This document shows, in pieces, positions 1-7,259 of a DNA stretch of 8,232 nucleotides. The position numbers and the translations under genes are program-made. Positions within the stretch are counted from its first letter, which is position 1. The number at the start of each line of letters is the position of its first letter. The notes under the pieces were generated by a model. The model was not told the DNA's origin. It did not search any database and saw only the letters and a program-made list of their open reading frames with translations. This stretch comes from Bacteroidales bacterium (GTDB lineage Bacteria; Bacteroidota; Bacteroidia; Bacteroidales; VadinHA17): positions 1-8,232 of the forward strand of contig DOZA01000025.1 in assembly GCA_003518245.1 (NCBI GenBank), in the 5' to 3' direction.

Positions 1-928
1 ATCGGGAAATATCAGCTTCGAGAAAACAAAGTTCAATATTTTTGAGTTTACGGATGAATTAAAACGTTCATATTCATTCAGGACTGAAAACAAAAACCTG
101 GAATTCATACTGAGTATTGATAAAAATATACCTCCGGATCTTATCGGTGATCCTGTAAGACTGAACCAGATATTATCCAACCTTCTTTCCAATGCAATAA
201 AATTCACTTCCAGGGGGAGTATAGAACTAACAGTAAAAAAGGTATCAAGGTCAAACAAAGATATAAACATAAATTTCAGTGTTAAGGATACAGGCATTGG
301 TATACCGGCTGACAAACAAGAAGTTATTTTTGAAAGCTTTAAACAGGCTTCAGATGATACTACAAGGAAATATGGCGGGACCGGACTGGGATTATCAATA
401 AGTAAAAGACTTGTTGAACTACAGGGAGGAAATCTTAATGTCGACAGTAAACCGGGTAAGGGATCAAACTTCTTTTTCAATATGAAGTTTTTGATGGTTA
501 GCAAGAACGACATTAAGAAAATTACAGGCCAGGATGAAGAACGCTGGGATGAATTAAAGGGGAAGAAAATACTTATTGCCGAAGATAATAAGATCAATTT
601 CTTTGTAGTTAATAAGTACCTTGAACGGTGGGGTATTGATATAACACATGCTGAAAATGGGGAGATAGCTCTTGATCTTATTAAGGAAAACAGATATGAT
701 CTTATACTAATGGACCTTCATATGCCTGTAGTTGATGGTATTGAAGCTACGGAAATAATAAGGGGATCCGATGACCCTGAGATAAAAGATATGCCTATTG
801 TTGCTCTTACCGCTGCGATAATGTCGGACAACGAAGATAAGATCAAGGAGTTAGATTTCAATGATTTCATACTGAAGCCATTCAAGCCAAGAGATCTTTA
901 TGATAAGATCCTTGAACACGTAAGATAG
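1..928 (+). CDS. Hybrid sensor histidine kinase, 3' part (ATPase domain plus receiver), partial
   Basis: The frame is open from base 2 to the TAG at 926-928, giving 308 visible residues; the 5' end lies outside the window. Residues about 50-160 are a HATPase_c domain: N box with N60 and N64 (RLNQILSNLLSNAIKFT), G1 box DTGIGIP at 96-102, F box around FESFKQ, and G2 box GGTGLGLS at 125-132. Residues about 188-305 are a receiver domain with acidic pair E194-D195, phosphoacceptor D238 (LILMDLHMP), T270 and K292 (LKPF). The first visible residues (SGNISFEKTKF) look like the segment just after the dimerisation helices, so the phosphorylated His should be just upstream. The ATG at 482 is internal, between the two domains, and is not the gene start. 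No output or Hpt domain follows the receiver, so phosphate would pass to another protein or the receiver would act internally. Signal and partner are unknown. Confidence 0.95.
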   Translation, partial: SGNISFEKTKFNIFEFTDELKRSYSFRTENKNLEFILSIDKNIPPDLIGDPVRLNQILSNLLSNAIKFTSRGSIELTVKKVSRSNKDININFSVKDTGIGIPADKQEVIFESFKQASDDTTRKYGGTGLGLSISKRLVELQGGNLNVDSKPGKGSNFFFNMKFLMVSKNDIKKITGQDEERWDELKGKKILIAEDNKINFFVVNKYLERWGIDITHAENGEIALDLIKENRYDLILMDLHMPVVDGIEATEIIRGSDDPEIKDMPIVALTAAIMSDNEDKIKELDFNDFILKPFKPRDLYDKILEHVR

Positions 929-943
929 TTGATTTATCTTATG
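919..943. terminator. Inverted repeat between convergent genes, possible bidirectional terminator
   Basis: TAAGATA (921-927) and TATCTTA (935-941) are perfect inverted copies around a 7-base loop. A further G-T and C-G pair extends the stem to 919-943. The stop codons of both convergent genes fall in the structure: TAG at 926-928 for the kinase and TAA (minus strand) at 934-936 for the TPR gene. The stem is AT-rich and no clear T-tract follows on either strand, so intrinsic termination is only a possibility. The location, in the 5-bp gap between two gene ends, is the main argument. Confidence 0.4.
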
Positions 944-2142
944 CAATGTTTGCTGATCATGCCCGATGCTTTCCTGTTACCATATCTTAAAGCCATCCTA
1001 AAATCGTGACATGCCTCCTCTGTTTTTCCTGTATTTATCAGAGCTACCCCCTTATTATAATAGGCATCACCATTCCTTGGCCACAGGTCAAGTGCCATTG
1101 AATAATCATAAACAGCAGCATCCCAGGATTTTAATTTAAGATAAATATTAGCCCTGTCAGTGAAGCACTGTGAATTACCCGGAAAATTATCTGTGTTTTT
1201 AGAAAAGTAACGAAGTGCTTTGTTATACTCACCCTTTTCACCAGCTATCAGGCCGGCCTGTCTGTTTGCCTTTTCATCATCAGGATATAGAAACAGGTAT
1301 TTCTCTGCTTCCTCCATTGCCCTGTCACGATCATTAGCTTTCCTCAGGTTTTCCGATTTCATGAAAATTAATTCTGTCTGTTCCGGATAATTTGATAATG
1401 CCCTGTCACATTCATTTGCAGCACCTATATAATTACCATTTATCTGCAGGAGCTCAATATAAAGTTTCCATGCACTGTAATCAGTATTTCCGTCTGCGAC
1501 AGCTTTGACGAGGTATTGAAGTGCCTCACTGCTGTTATTCTTTGCTGATTCTATCAAACCATGGAGGTATAATATCTCCGGCTGCTCACGATAAACATCT
1601 TTAACGAGGACAAAAACACCTTCAGCTTCCTTGAGCTTACCCGTACTGACATAATACTCAATCTCATTTACAGCTTCTTCCAACCGGGTGTGCCATTTTG
1701 TTTTCCATAACTGTCTCCATTCAGCCCTGTTCTCGAGAAAAGAGAAATGTTTATCAAGCAAAATTTCCCTGCGTGGCATCCTGAAATCCGATTCCAGGTG
1801 ATACTGCAGGTTTGCAACAGTGTTCCCAATATCTTTCTTTAAGGCAAAGGCTCTTGCCAGTCCCATATATCCGGAGCCTGGCTTTAAAATATTTGCCCTA
1901 TTAAAATCATTAATTGCCTCTTTTGTTTTCCCGGTCATAAGTAATGCATTACCCCGACCTGTTAAAAGACGATAGTCATCGTGTTTCTCAAGAGCTTCAG
2001 AGTAAAGTGCTATTGCCTGAGAAAACATAGACCTGTCCATGTAAGCTTTAGCCCTGGTTATATACTCATTGATATCCTGGGCATAAACAAAACAACCCTG
2101 AATAATAACAAGTATCAGTAATATGATCCCTTTTTTCTTCAT
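934..2142 (-). CDS. Secreted tetratricopeptide-repeat (TPR) protein
   Basis: This 402-residue protein starts with an export signal (MKKKGIILLILVIIQGCFVYAQ). Cleavage near VYA-Q is the likeliest reading; a lipobox at IQGC (C17) is possible but has Gln at -2. TPR units lie at about 24-56, 58-90 and probably 92-121, then about 188-220, 222-254, 256-288, 290-322, 324-356 and 358-391, with the usual spacing of A, G/N, Y and P residues (for example AYYNKGVALINTGKTEEA). Between the two TPR blocks, residues 130-150 hold an F..L....W..L....W segment. No enzymatic motif is visible, so it is probably a periplasmic or outer-membrane scaffold. Its ATG directly abuts the TAG of the upstream surface-protein gene with no spacer, which suggests translational coupling and a shared job. 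The binding partner is unknown. The gene converges on the kinase gene, 5 bp away. Confidence 0.88.
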   Translation of the reverse strand: MKKKGIILLILVIIQGCFVYAQDINEYITRAKAYMDRSMFSQAIALYSEALEKHDDYRLLTGRGNALLMTGKTKEAINDFNRANILKPGSGYMGLARAFALKKDIGNTVANLQYHLESDFRMPRREILLDKHFSFLENRAEWRQLWKTKWHTRLEEAVNEIEYYVSTGKLKEAEGVFVLVKDVYREQPEILYLHGLIESAKNNSSEALQYLVKAVADGNTDYSAWKLYIELLQINGNYIGAANECDRALSNYPEQTELIFMKSENLRKANDRDRAMEEAEKYLFLYPDDEKANRQAGLIAGEKGEYNKALRYFSKNTDNFPGNSQCFTDRANIYLKLKSWDAAVYDYSMALDLWPRNGDAYYNKGVALINTGKTEEACHDFRMALRYGNRKASGMISKHCIR

Positions 2143-4752
2143 CTACTTGTATTCTATTTTTACAGGTTCAGCGCCTTTTTCCGTTATTACGTGGATAAAA
2201 CCGGATAAACTATATTCTTCCAGTCCTGTGATTCTTCTCTCATAAACATCACATTGATAAAAGTACACACCGGGTTTTACCACTGATCCTTTATAAGTGC
2301 CATTCCAGTTCAATCTTGGTTCCTCAGTCTGGAATATAAGCATCCCTCCCCGGTTAAAGAGTTTAAAATTAACTTTTTCTACCAACCCTGATGTTTTGGC
2401 TCTGAGGATATCATTCATACCATCATTATTAGGTGTAAAAACATTGGGGATTTCATAGAAATTACATGAATCAACACAAATAATTACTGAAAGAGGGCTT
2501 TTATTACCCACTGCATCAAAGGCCAGTATAGCATAACATCCTGCCACAATCTCGCCGGGATAATGTATATATTCAAAAATATTTTTATCATCAAAGCTTA
2601 CCAGCAGGCTAAGGTCACCATCAAAATTGTCAGTATAATACAATTCATAGCCGGTGATATCTTCAAAACATTCAGGATCATCAACTGACCATGTCACATG
2701 ATTATACAGACTGTCACAATTTGTTGACACATATAGTGTTGGTGTACAAGGGGGTTCATTATCCACAGGGATCATACAGGCTTCCTGTGAAAGATTAACC
2801 AGGTCCTGTGGCAAGCCTGCATTCTGGTACGAACCTAGTGATCGTACATAGTAGCAGTATTCTTCTCCGTTTACCAGTCCTGTATCAGCGTATTCGATCA
2901 GGTTTGTGCTGGCTATGGAATCAAAAATCAATGTATTACTATTCCACCTGAATATATCATAACGGTAATTTACCCATGGCACATTACGTTTGATTAGAAA
3001 TCTAACCTTTTCGTCACCTGGTGAAAGTTCAATAAATGTTGAAGATGCAATACCTGGTTCACCTACAAGGAACCTGTCTCCAGGGCTGTCGTTATACAGT
3101 TCAATCTTATATATATACCCCTGCTCCAAAGTGTTTAACTGGTTATCAAGATAAGTAGTATCATTTAAATCAGTGGTCTGTATAGAATCAATCGGTACAA
3201 ATCCATTCCCGGAAATTTCTTCTGACCTGTAAATAATATATTCATAAGGCCCCGGTGCCGGTATAGTGTCAAGCTGATCAGGTTTAGCCCAGGCAATAAA
3301 AATTTCTCCGTTGTTTAAGTCTGTATTTATTACACTTACGTTTGTAATCAGGGGTACACCTGTTATCAGTGCTGAAGATAATTCGTTTGAGGCTTTGCTC
3401 TCAGTTCCGTTAGGGTAAACAGCTACTATGCGGTAAACATACTGAACACCATTCTCGAGGCCTTCACCTTCATTTGTATCAATATATGTAATTGTTGAAG
3501 CACCTTCGGCAAAACCAATATTTTCAAAACCATATTCGGAAGGGATGCCATTGGTACAACTATCAGGCTTAAAATCTGTAGCTTCAGTACCCCTGTAGAT
3601 ATTAAATCCTTCAATAATATCGGTTCCATAAGGGTCCCATGTTAATCTTATATATTTCCCTGTTGGGTTGGTGGATATAAGAACAGGTGCCGGTCCAAGA
3701 ACCTTTATCCTGAAATTATCCAGGTCTACCAGCTCCAGATCAGCATTATTATCTTCTGCTTTTATCAAAATATCATAAGGTTGATCCCTGACACTTTCAT
3801 AGCAGGGTATCCATGTTAACAATGATGTAGAATTGCCTGCAACAGAACTGATGCTGTCAAATTCAGCAGAACATTCATCTAATGTATAGATTCCTGATGT
3901 TGAGATCAAAGTAATATAATCATCATCAGGATCAGTAGCATTAACAAGGTATTCCAATGTATCACCTGCTTCGACACAAAAATCTCTTAAAGGCCCGTTT
4001 TCAGGGGGATTATTATCTGTTTCATATACTTCAATCTGCATATCCCTGACAACAGTACCTATCTTTATTCCATTACGCCATTCATTTATTTCCATTGCAA
4101 CATTATAGGTTCCAAGCTGGTTAGGAGCATCCCAGACCAGATCACCTGTAATGCTGTCAACATAAAACACATTTGATGTTGGCGGAAAAGTATAATTTTC
4201 AATGGGTCTGCCATCTTCCTTGGTACATATGGTAAGATCATAAGACAAACTGTCGCCATCGACATCAAAAGCACCCGGGTTATGGATAAATTTATAGCCA
4301 AGGGCTGCTTTGTCATACGGAGGATTGAGAAGAACAGGTGTGCTGTTAAGGCCAATTCCCGGGTTTACCATCAGTATTGTTGAGATGGAAAAAACAACAT
4401 TAACGGAATTTGGGATGTTATTGATGCCATAATTCCTGTTAGGATCCTGAACAACAATCTTATAAATACCGGGCCCCGGGTATGTATGCTGTATCTTATA
4501 AATATTCTTCTGGTAATAGTTTGGCAACTGGCCTTTAAAGATCCTTTGTGCAGTTGATATAGTTCCATCTCCCCAGTTTACATCCAGAAAATCCCTGTCG
4601 GCCTGGCTCAGTACATATGTAAATGTTGTTATGGTTACCTCGTATGTCAGATCAGAGATCTGCACATATGTTATTTCGCCTGCCCTGTTGTGAGTGCTAT
4701 ATGAGTTCAGAACAAAACTTAAGAATACCAGTATCGTAAGTGTATACTTCAT
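2143..4752 (-). CDS. Large surface or secreted protein with PKD, FN3-like and C-terminal CHU_C (T9SS type B sorting) domains
   Basis: 869 residues. A signal peptide (MKYTLTILVFLSFVLNSYS) precedes the THNRAGEITY block that I associate with Bacteroidetes proteins of this class. Residues about 40-105 are PKD-like (WGDGT, then HTYPGPGIY). Acidic, probably calcium-binding motifs DVDGDSLSY (about 161) and DPDDDY (about 274) mark cadherin/Ig-like folds. Four FN3-like modules follow at about 352-460, 464-565, 565-660 and 665-762, each with aromatic strands such as YRIVAVYPNG. Residues 768-857 are the CHU_C domain (IPNVFTPNNDGMND, LFNRGG, GVYFYQC, SGFIHVI). In the known family this domain directs type IX secretion across the outer membrane and attachment to the cell surface, sometimes linked to gliding or adhesion. 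Position 802 is Gly where the family usually has Trp (NRWG), and 12 charged residues follow the domain. No catalytic domain is seen, so an adhesive or structural role is inferred. It lies 7 bp after the DUF6702-like gene and abuts the TPR gene. Confidence 0.92.
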   Translation of the reverse strand: MKYTLTILVFLSFVLNSYSTHNRAGEITYVQISDLTYEVTITTFTYVLSQADRDFLDVNWGDGTISTAQRIFKGQLPNYYQKNIYKIQHTYPGPGIYKIVVQDPNRNYGINNIPNSVNVVFSISTILMVNPGIGLNSTPVLLNPPYDKAALGYKFIHNPGAFDVDGDSLSYDLTICTKEDGRPIENYTFPPTSNVFYVDSITGDLVWDAPNQLGTYNVAMEINEWRNGIKIGTVVRDMQIEVYETDNNPPENGPLRDFCVEAGDTLEYLVNATDPDDDYITLISTSGIYTLDECSAEFDSISSVAGNSTSLLTWIPCYESVRDQPYDILIKAEDNNADLELVDLDNFRIKVLGPAPVLISTNPTGKYIRLTWDPYGTDIIEGFNIYRGTEATDFKPDSCTNGIPSEYGFENIGFAEGASTITYIDTNEGEGLENGVQYVYRIVAVYPNGTESKASNELSSALITGVPLITNVSVINTDLNNGEIFIAWAKPDQLDTIPAPGPYEYIIYRSEEISGNGFVPIDSIQTTDLNDTTYLDNQLNTLEQGYIYKIELYNDSPGDRFLVGEPGIASSTFIELSPGDEKVRFLIKRNVPWVNYRYDIFRWNSNTLIFDSIASTNLIEYADTGLVNGEEYCYYVRSLGSYQNAGLPQDLVNLSQEACMIPVDNEPPCTPTLYVSTNCDSLYNHVTWSVDDPECFEDITGYELYYTDNFDGDLSLLVSFDDKNIFEYIHYPGEIVAGCYAILAFDAVGNKSPLSVIICVDSCNFYEIPNVFTPNNDGMNDILRAKTSGLVEKVNFKLFNRGGMLIFQTEEPRLNWNGTYKGSVVKPGVYFYQCDVYERRITGLEEYSLSGFIHVITEKGAEPVKIEYK

Positions 4753-4759
4753 CTATTAA

Positions 4760-5263
4760 TTATTTCACTGTTATATCTGTCGGTACAAGTTTAAGATTTT
4801 CACTGGAATGATCTCCTGTAAAACGGAAAGCCAGCTCGTTATTTGCATCTTTATATATGAAAAGGTTAACCTGATCCATATATATTAGGGTCAGTATAGT
4901 GTTACTTATATTGATGTTATTTACCGTACCTTCATATTTAATAAAGAAACGCATGATCGTTTCGATTTCACGTTTTTCAGTCTCTATAAGCTCAGCATTA
5001 TACCTGACACCGTTTATTTTAACCTGGATTCTTTCATTAATATATTTTCCAAATATATCATCGGGGCCTTTATAAGTATTATCAGCAATGTATTCCTGGG
5101 GTAGTTGGTAAAGGCTCAACAGGTCTATTAACAGATCATCGCTGTACATTCTTACTGTAACCCTGAATCCCTTATCACCCGGTATATATTCCATGCTTGA
5201 CATGGAAACATGCACAGGATGGGGCAATATTAAAGATATGTAAATCGCTAAAAGCTTAATCAT
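4760..5263 (-). CDS. DUF6702-like small exported protein
   Basis: This 167-residue protein has a short hydrophobic N-terminus (MIKLLAIYISLILP) and then HPVHVSMSSMEY at about 15-26, followed by a beta-rich segment, an acidic SDDL at 41-44, and DQVNLFIYKD near 130-139. This pattern (HPxHVS..E.., acidic centre, DQxNL near the end) fits DUF6702, a Bacteroidetes family of unknown function. The assignment rests on recalled motifs, not a search. The N-terminus is short for a signal peptide and lacks a clear A-x-A site, so export is likely but not certain; it might stay membrane-anchored. The chosen ATG follows AGAAG, and an in-frame TAG lies just upstream, so the frame cannot be extended. The surface-protein gene starts 7 bp after its TAA, which points to cotranscription. 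pyk ends 64 bp upstream. Confidence 0.8.
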   Translation of the reverse strand: MIKLLAIYISLILPHPVHVSMSSMEYIPGDKGFRVTVRMYSDDLLIDLLSLYQLPQEYIADNTYKGPDDIFGKYINERIQVKINGVRYNAELIETEKREIETIMRFFIKYEGTVNNINISNTILTLIYMDQVNLFIYKDANNELAFRFTGDHSSENLKLVPTDITVK

Positions 5264-5285
5264 CTTCTACATTAGACGAATATAT

Positions 5286-5308
5286 GATCTGACATCAAAA
5301 ATCAGACC
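5286..5308 (-). other. Weak RNA hairpin between pyk and the DUF6702-like gene
   Basis: On the minus-strand transcript, GGUCUGA and UCAGAUC can pair (7 bp including one G-U) around a 9-base loop. It lies in the 64-bp gap after pyk. No U-run follows, so it may be a weak terminator, a processing site or chance. I found no convincing TAnnTTTG promoter between it and the DUF6702 start; the nearest near-match is TATATTCG with poor spacing. Confidence 0.22.
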
Positions 5309-5327
5309 AACATAAAGTGTTAATTTA

Positions 5328-6749
5328 TTAACTTATCCTATCCTTAAGATATTCAACAGAACCAACTTCGATATATGAAGATCCTGCTCCCCTGTTAAAG
5401 TTTCCGGCAAGTACAACTATCATATCATTATCCTTCAGTTCATGTGCTTTAAGGAGATTATTAAGAGCTACCTTCAAAAACATGTCTGTTGATTTATGTT
5501 TTTCCTGTAAGCCCGGATATACTCCGTAGGAGAGAGCCAGTTCCCTCATAGTCCTGGTCGAGTAACACTGTGCCATAATATAATTGATACCCCTGAATGC
5601 AGCCATATTTCTGATGGTTCTACCACGTACTGTATCTGCAATTATGCATCTTGCTCCTACCCTCGAAGCTGTTTTAACAGCTACCTTGGCAAGGTATGCC
5701 GACACTTCACCTGTAAGATTGCCAGCAGGAAGTTCAAGAAATGTTTCCTTGTGTTTTTCCGCCTCCTTGGCTACCCTGTTCATTGCTTCCACCGATTCAA
5801 CCGGGTATTTGCCATATGCAGTTTCTCCACTTAACATTATAGCATCAGTTTTCCAGTATATTGCATTTGCTATATCACTGACCTCGGCACGTGTAGGTCT
5901 GGGATTATCAATCATTGAATACAACATCTGTGTAGCAACTATAACCGGTTTTCTTTTCTTGATGCATTTATCAATTATTTTCCGCTGTATCCCGGGTATT
6001 TTTTCATATGGTATCTCAATTGCAAGATCTCCCCTTGCTACCATTATACCGTACGCGTTCTCAAGTATTTCATTAATATTATCAACTCCATCCTGGTTCT
6101 CTATCTTAGCAATGATCTTTATCTTGCTTTGTTTCTTATCGAGTATTTCCTGCACATCCTTTATATCCTCTGCTGATCTGACAAATGAATGAGCTATAAA
6201 ATCAATATCATTTTCAATAGCAAAATCAATATATCTTTTATCTTTTTCGCTTACCGAGGGCAGATTCAGTTTTACCCTGGGAATATTTACACTTTTCCTT
6301 GAGCCAATTGAAGCATCATTCATTACCTTGCATTCCAGCGTATTGCCATCTTTCTTTATTGTAATCAGTTCAAGAATACCATCATCTATCAGTATATGTG
6401 AACCCACAGGCACATCGTTTGCAAAATCAGGATATGTAACCGCTATTACTGAATGGGTAGTACGTGTTTCAGGTTCACCAATTATTTTTATTATCTCTCC
6501 TTCCCTTAAATCAATTGATCCATCGCAGATGGTTGTTCTGACCTCTGGCCCCTTGGTATCGATCAGTATAGCTATCTTGTCAGAGATCCTGCGTATATTC
6601 TGTATTACCCTCATACTACCCTCAATATCCTGATGTGCAGTATTTATCCTCACAACATTCATTCCTGCCTTATATAAACTCCTGATAAATTCAGGTTCAG
6701 CCCTTTTGTCTGAAATAGTAGTGACTATCTTGGTCCTTTTCCAATTCAT
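5328..6749 (-). CDS. pyk: Pyruvate kinase
   Basis: Pyruvate kinase makes pyruvate and ATP from phosphoenolpyruvate and ADP in the cytoplasm, the last step of glycolysis. At 473 residues it has the normal single-enzyme length, with no extra C-terminal phosphotransfer domain. Visible signatures are TKIVTTISDKR at the N-terminus; R34 and N36 (VVRINTAH); D65-TKGPE69; the B-domain around 70-160; the active-site pattern IKIIAKIENQDGV with catalytic K215 and metal ligand E217; ARGD with D241; ATQM with T273; and MLSGETAYGKYP at 305-316. The regulatory C-domain covers about 345-473. E69 aligns with the Glu linked to potassium dependence, but the usual N-F/L-S-H-G motif reads N-T-A-H-Q, so a Ser potassium ligand is Ala (A38). 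The start overlaps the aroQ stop by 4 bp (ATGA), indicating one transcript and coupled translation. Frame and length leave little doubt. Confidence 0.98.
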   Translation of the reverse strand: MNWKRTKIVTTISDKRAEPEFIRSLYKAGMNVVRINTAHQDIEGSMRVIQNIRRISDKIAILIDTKGPEVRTTICDGSIDLREGEIIKIIGEPETRTTHSVIAVTYPDFANDVPVGSHILIDDGILELITIKKDGNTLECKVMNDASIGSRKSVNIPRVKLNLPSVSEKDKRYIDFAIENDIDFIAHSFVRSAEDIKDVQEILDKKQSKIKIIAKIENQDGVDNINEILENAYGIMVARGDLAIEIPYEKIPGIQRKIIDKCIKKRKPVIVATQMLYSMIDNPRPTRAEVSDIANAIYWKTDAIMLSGETAYGKYPVESVEAMNRVAKEAEKHKETFLELPAGNLTGEVSAYLAKVAVKTASRVGARCIIADTVRGRTIRNMAAFRGINYIMAQCYSTRTMRELALSYGVYPGLQEKHKSTDMFLKVALNNLLKAHELKDNDMIVVLAGNFNRGAGSSYIEVGSVEYLKDRIS

Positions 6750-7180
6750 ATGATATTATTTAGTATATGTGATAATGCTTCGGTAGCCAGCCTGTAGCCA
6801 TCCAGCCCAAAGCCGAAGAGACTACCCTTACAGTAAGGCGCTATGAGTGATTTATGCCTGTATTCCTCCCTACCCATGATATTGCTGATATGAACTTCAA
6901 TAACCGGTATATTACTTGCTGCAACAGCATCAGCAATTGATACCGAAGTATGAGTAAAACCTGCAGCATTGAGTATTATACCGTGCCCCTTTGCAGAGGC
7001 CTGCTGTATGGCATTGATCAGTTCACCTTCAATATTAGATTGAAAATACCGGAAATCTATTACGGGATAAGTTTTTTTCAGTTCCCGGTAAAAATCTTCA
7101 AACCTTATATCTCCGTAAACATCCTTTTCCCTGCTGCCCAGTAAATTAAGATTGGGACCGTTAATAATTGTTATTATCAT
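6746..7180 (-). CDS. aroQ: 3-dehydroquinate dehydratase, type II
   Basis: AroQ removes water from 3-dehydroquinate to give 3-dehydroshikimate, the third step of the shikimate pathway to aromatic amino acids; the type II family forms dodecamers. From the chosen ATG the protein is 144 residues, normal for the family. It begins with the usual IINGPNLNLLGSRE, and the active-site residues are all present: R17, Y22 (VYGD), N71 and H77 (LNAAGFTHTS), H97 (IEVHISN) and R108 (REEYRHKS). An open frame extends to an ATG at 7237, but the extra 19 residues (MILQVSYLLYLL...) are not part of the family, and a good promoter lies inside that stretch (7205-7238). The start at 7180 is therefore preferred. It is the first gene of the minus-strand block, overlaps pyk by 4 bp, and is divergent from xer. 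Confidence 0.96.
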   Translation of the reverse strand: MIITIINGPNLNLLGSREKDVYGDIRFEDFYRELKKTYPVIDFRYFQSNIEGELINAIQQASAKGHGIILNAAGFTHTSVSIADAVAASNIPVIEVHISNIMGREEYRHKSLIAPYCKGSLFGFGLDGYRLATEALSHILNNII

Positions 7181-7202
7181 TTTTGGTTCTATTCCTGTTA
7201 GC

Positions 7203-7220
7203 AGCAAATATAGCAAATAT
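7203..7220. repeat. Tandem 9-bp direct repeat over the aroQ promoter
   Basis: AGCAAATAT occurs twice back to back (7203-7211 and 7212-7220). On the minus strand this reads ATATTTGCT twice. The promoter-proximal copy supplies most of the aroQ -7 element (TATATTTG). It could be a binding site for a regulator or a small duplication that created or strengthened the promoter. Confidence 0.6.
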
Positions 7221-7238
7221 GATACTTGTAATATCAAA
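7205..7238 (-). promoter_or_regulatory. Predicted Bacteroidetes promoter for aroQ-pyk
   Basis: On the minus strand, TATATTTG (7212-7205) matches the -7 consensus TAnnTTTG exactly, and TTTG (7238-7235) can serve as the -33 element with a 22-base spacer, slightly longer than ideal. A transcript starting a few bases downstream would have a leader of about 18 nt before the ATG at 7180. This placement excludes the longer aroQ start at 7237. Confidence 0.6.
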
Positions 7239-7259
7239 ATCAGAGCCTAATCATGAAAT

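Noticed and set aside
482..928. Stand-alone response regulator starting at 482
   Set aside because: The same frame is open upstream to the window edge and encodes a full ATPase domain with N, G1, F and G2 boxes. The Met at 482 is between the domains of one hybrid kinase.
3426..4568. Three short minus-strand open frames (3426-3629, 4086-4355, 4371-4568) in another frame of the surface-protein gene
   Set aside because: They overlap well-defined PKD/FN3-type domains in the main frame, and their translations look like frame-shifted sequence.
5584..6192. 202-codon open frame on the plus strand opposite pyk
   Set aside because: It is fully antisense to a clear pyruvate kinase, its translation is low-complexity hydrophobic/Ser/Ile-rich with no recognised motif, and it has no promoter. 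It is a shadow frame.
6328..6633. 101-codon plus-strand open frame opposite the 5' part of pyk
   Set aside because: It is antisense to conserved pyruvate kinase coding sequence and shows no protein-family features.
6950..7144. 64-codon plus-strand open frame opposite aroQ
   Set aside because: It is antisense to the AroQ active-site region and has no supporting signal.
7181..7237. N-terminal 19-residue extension of AroQ (hydrophobic, signal-like)
   Set aside because: Type II dehydroquinases start at the IINGPN strand, the enzyme is cytoplasmic, and the stretch contains the predicted promoter.
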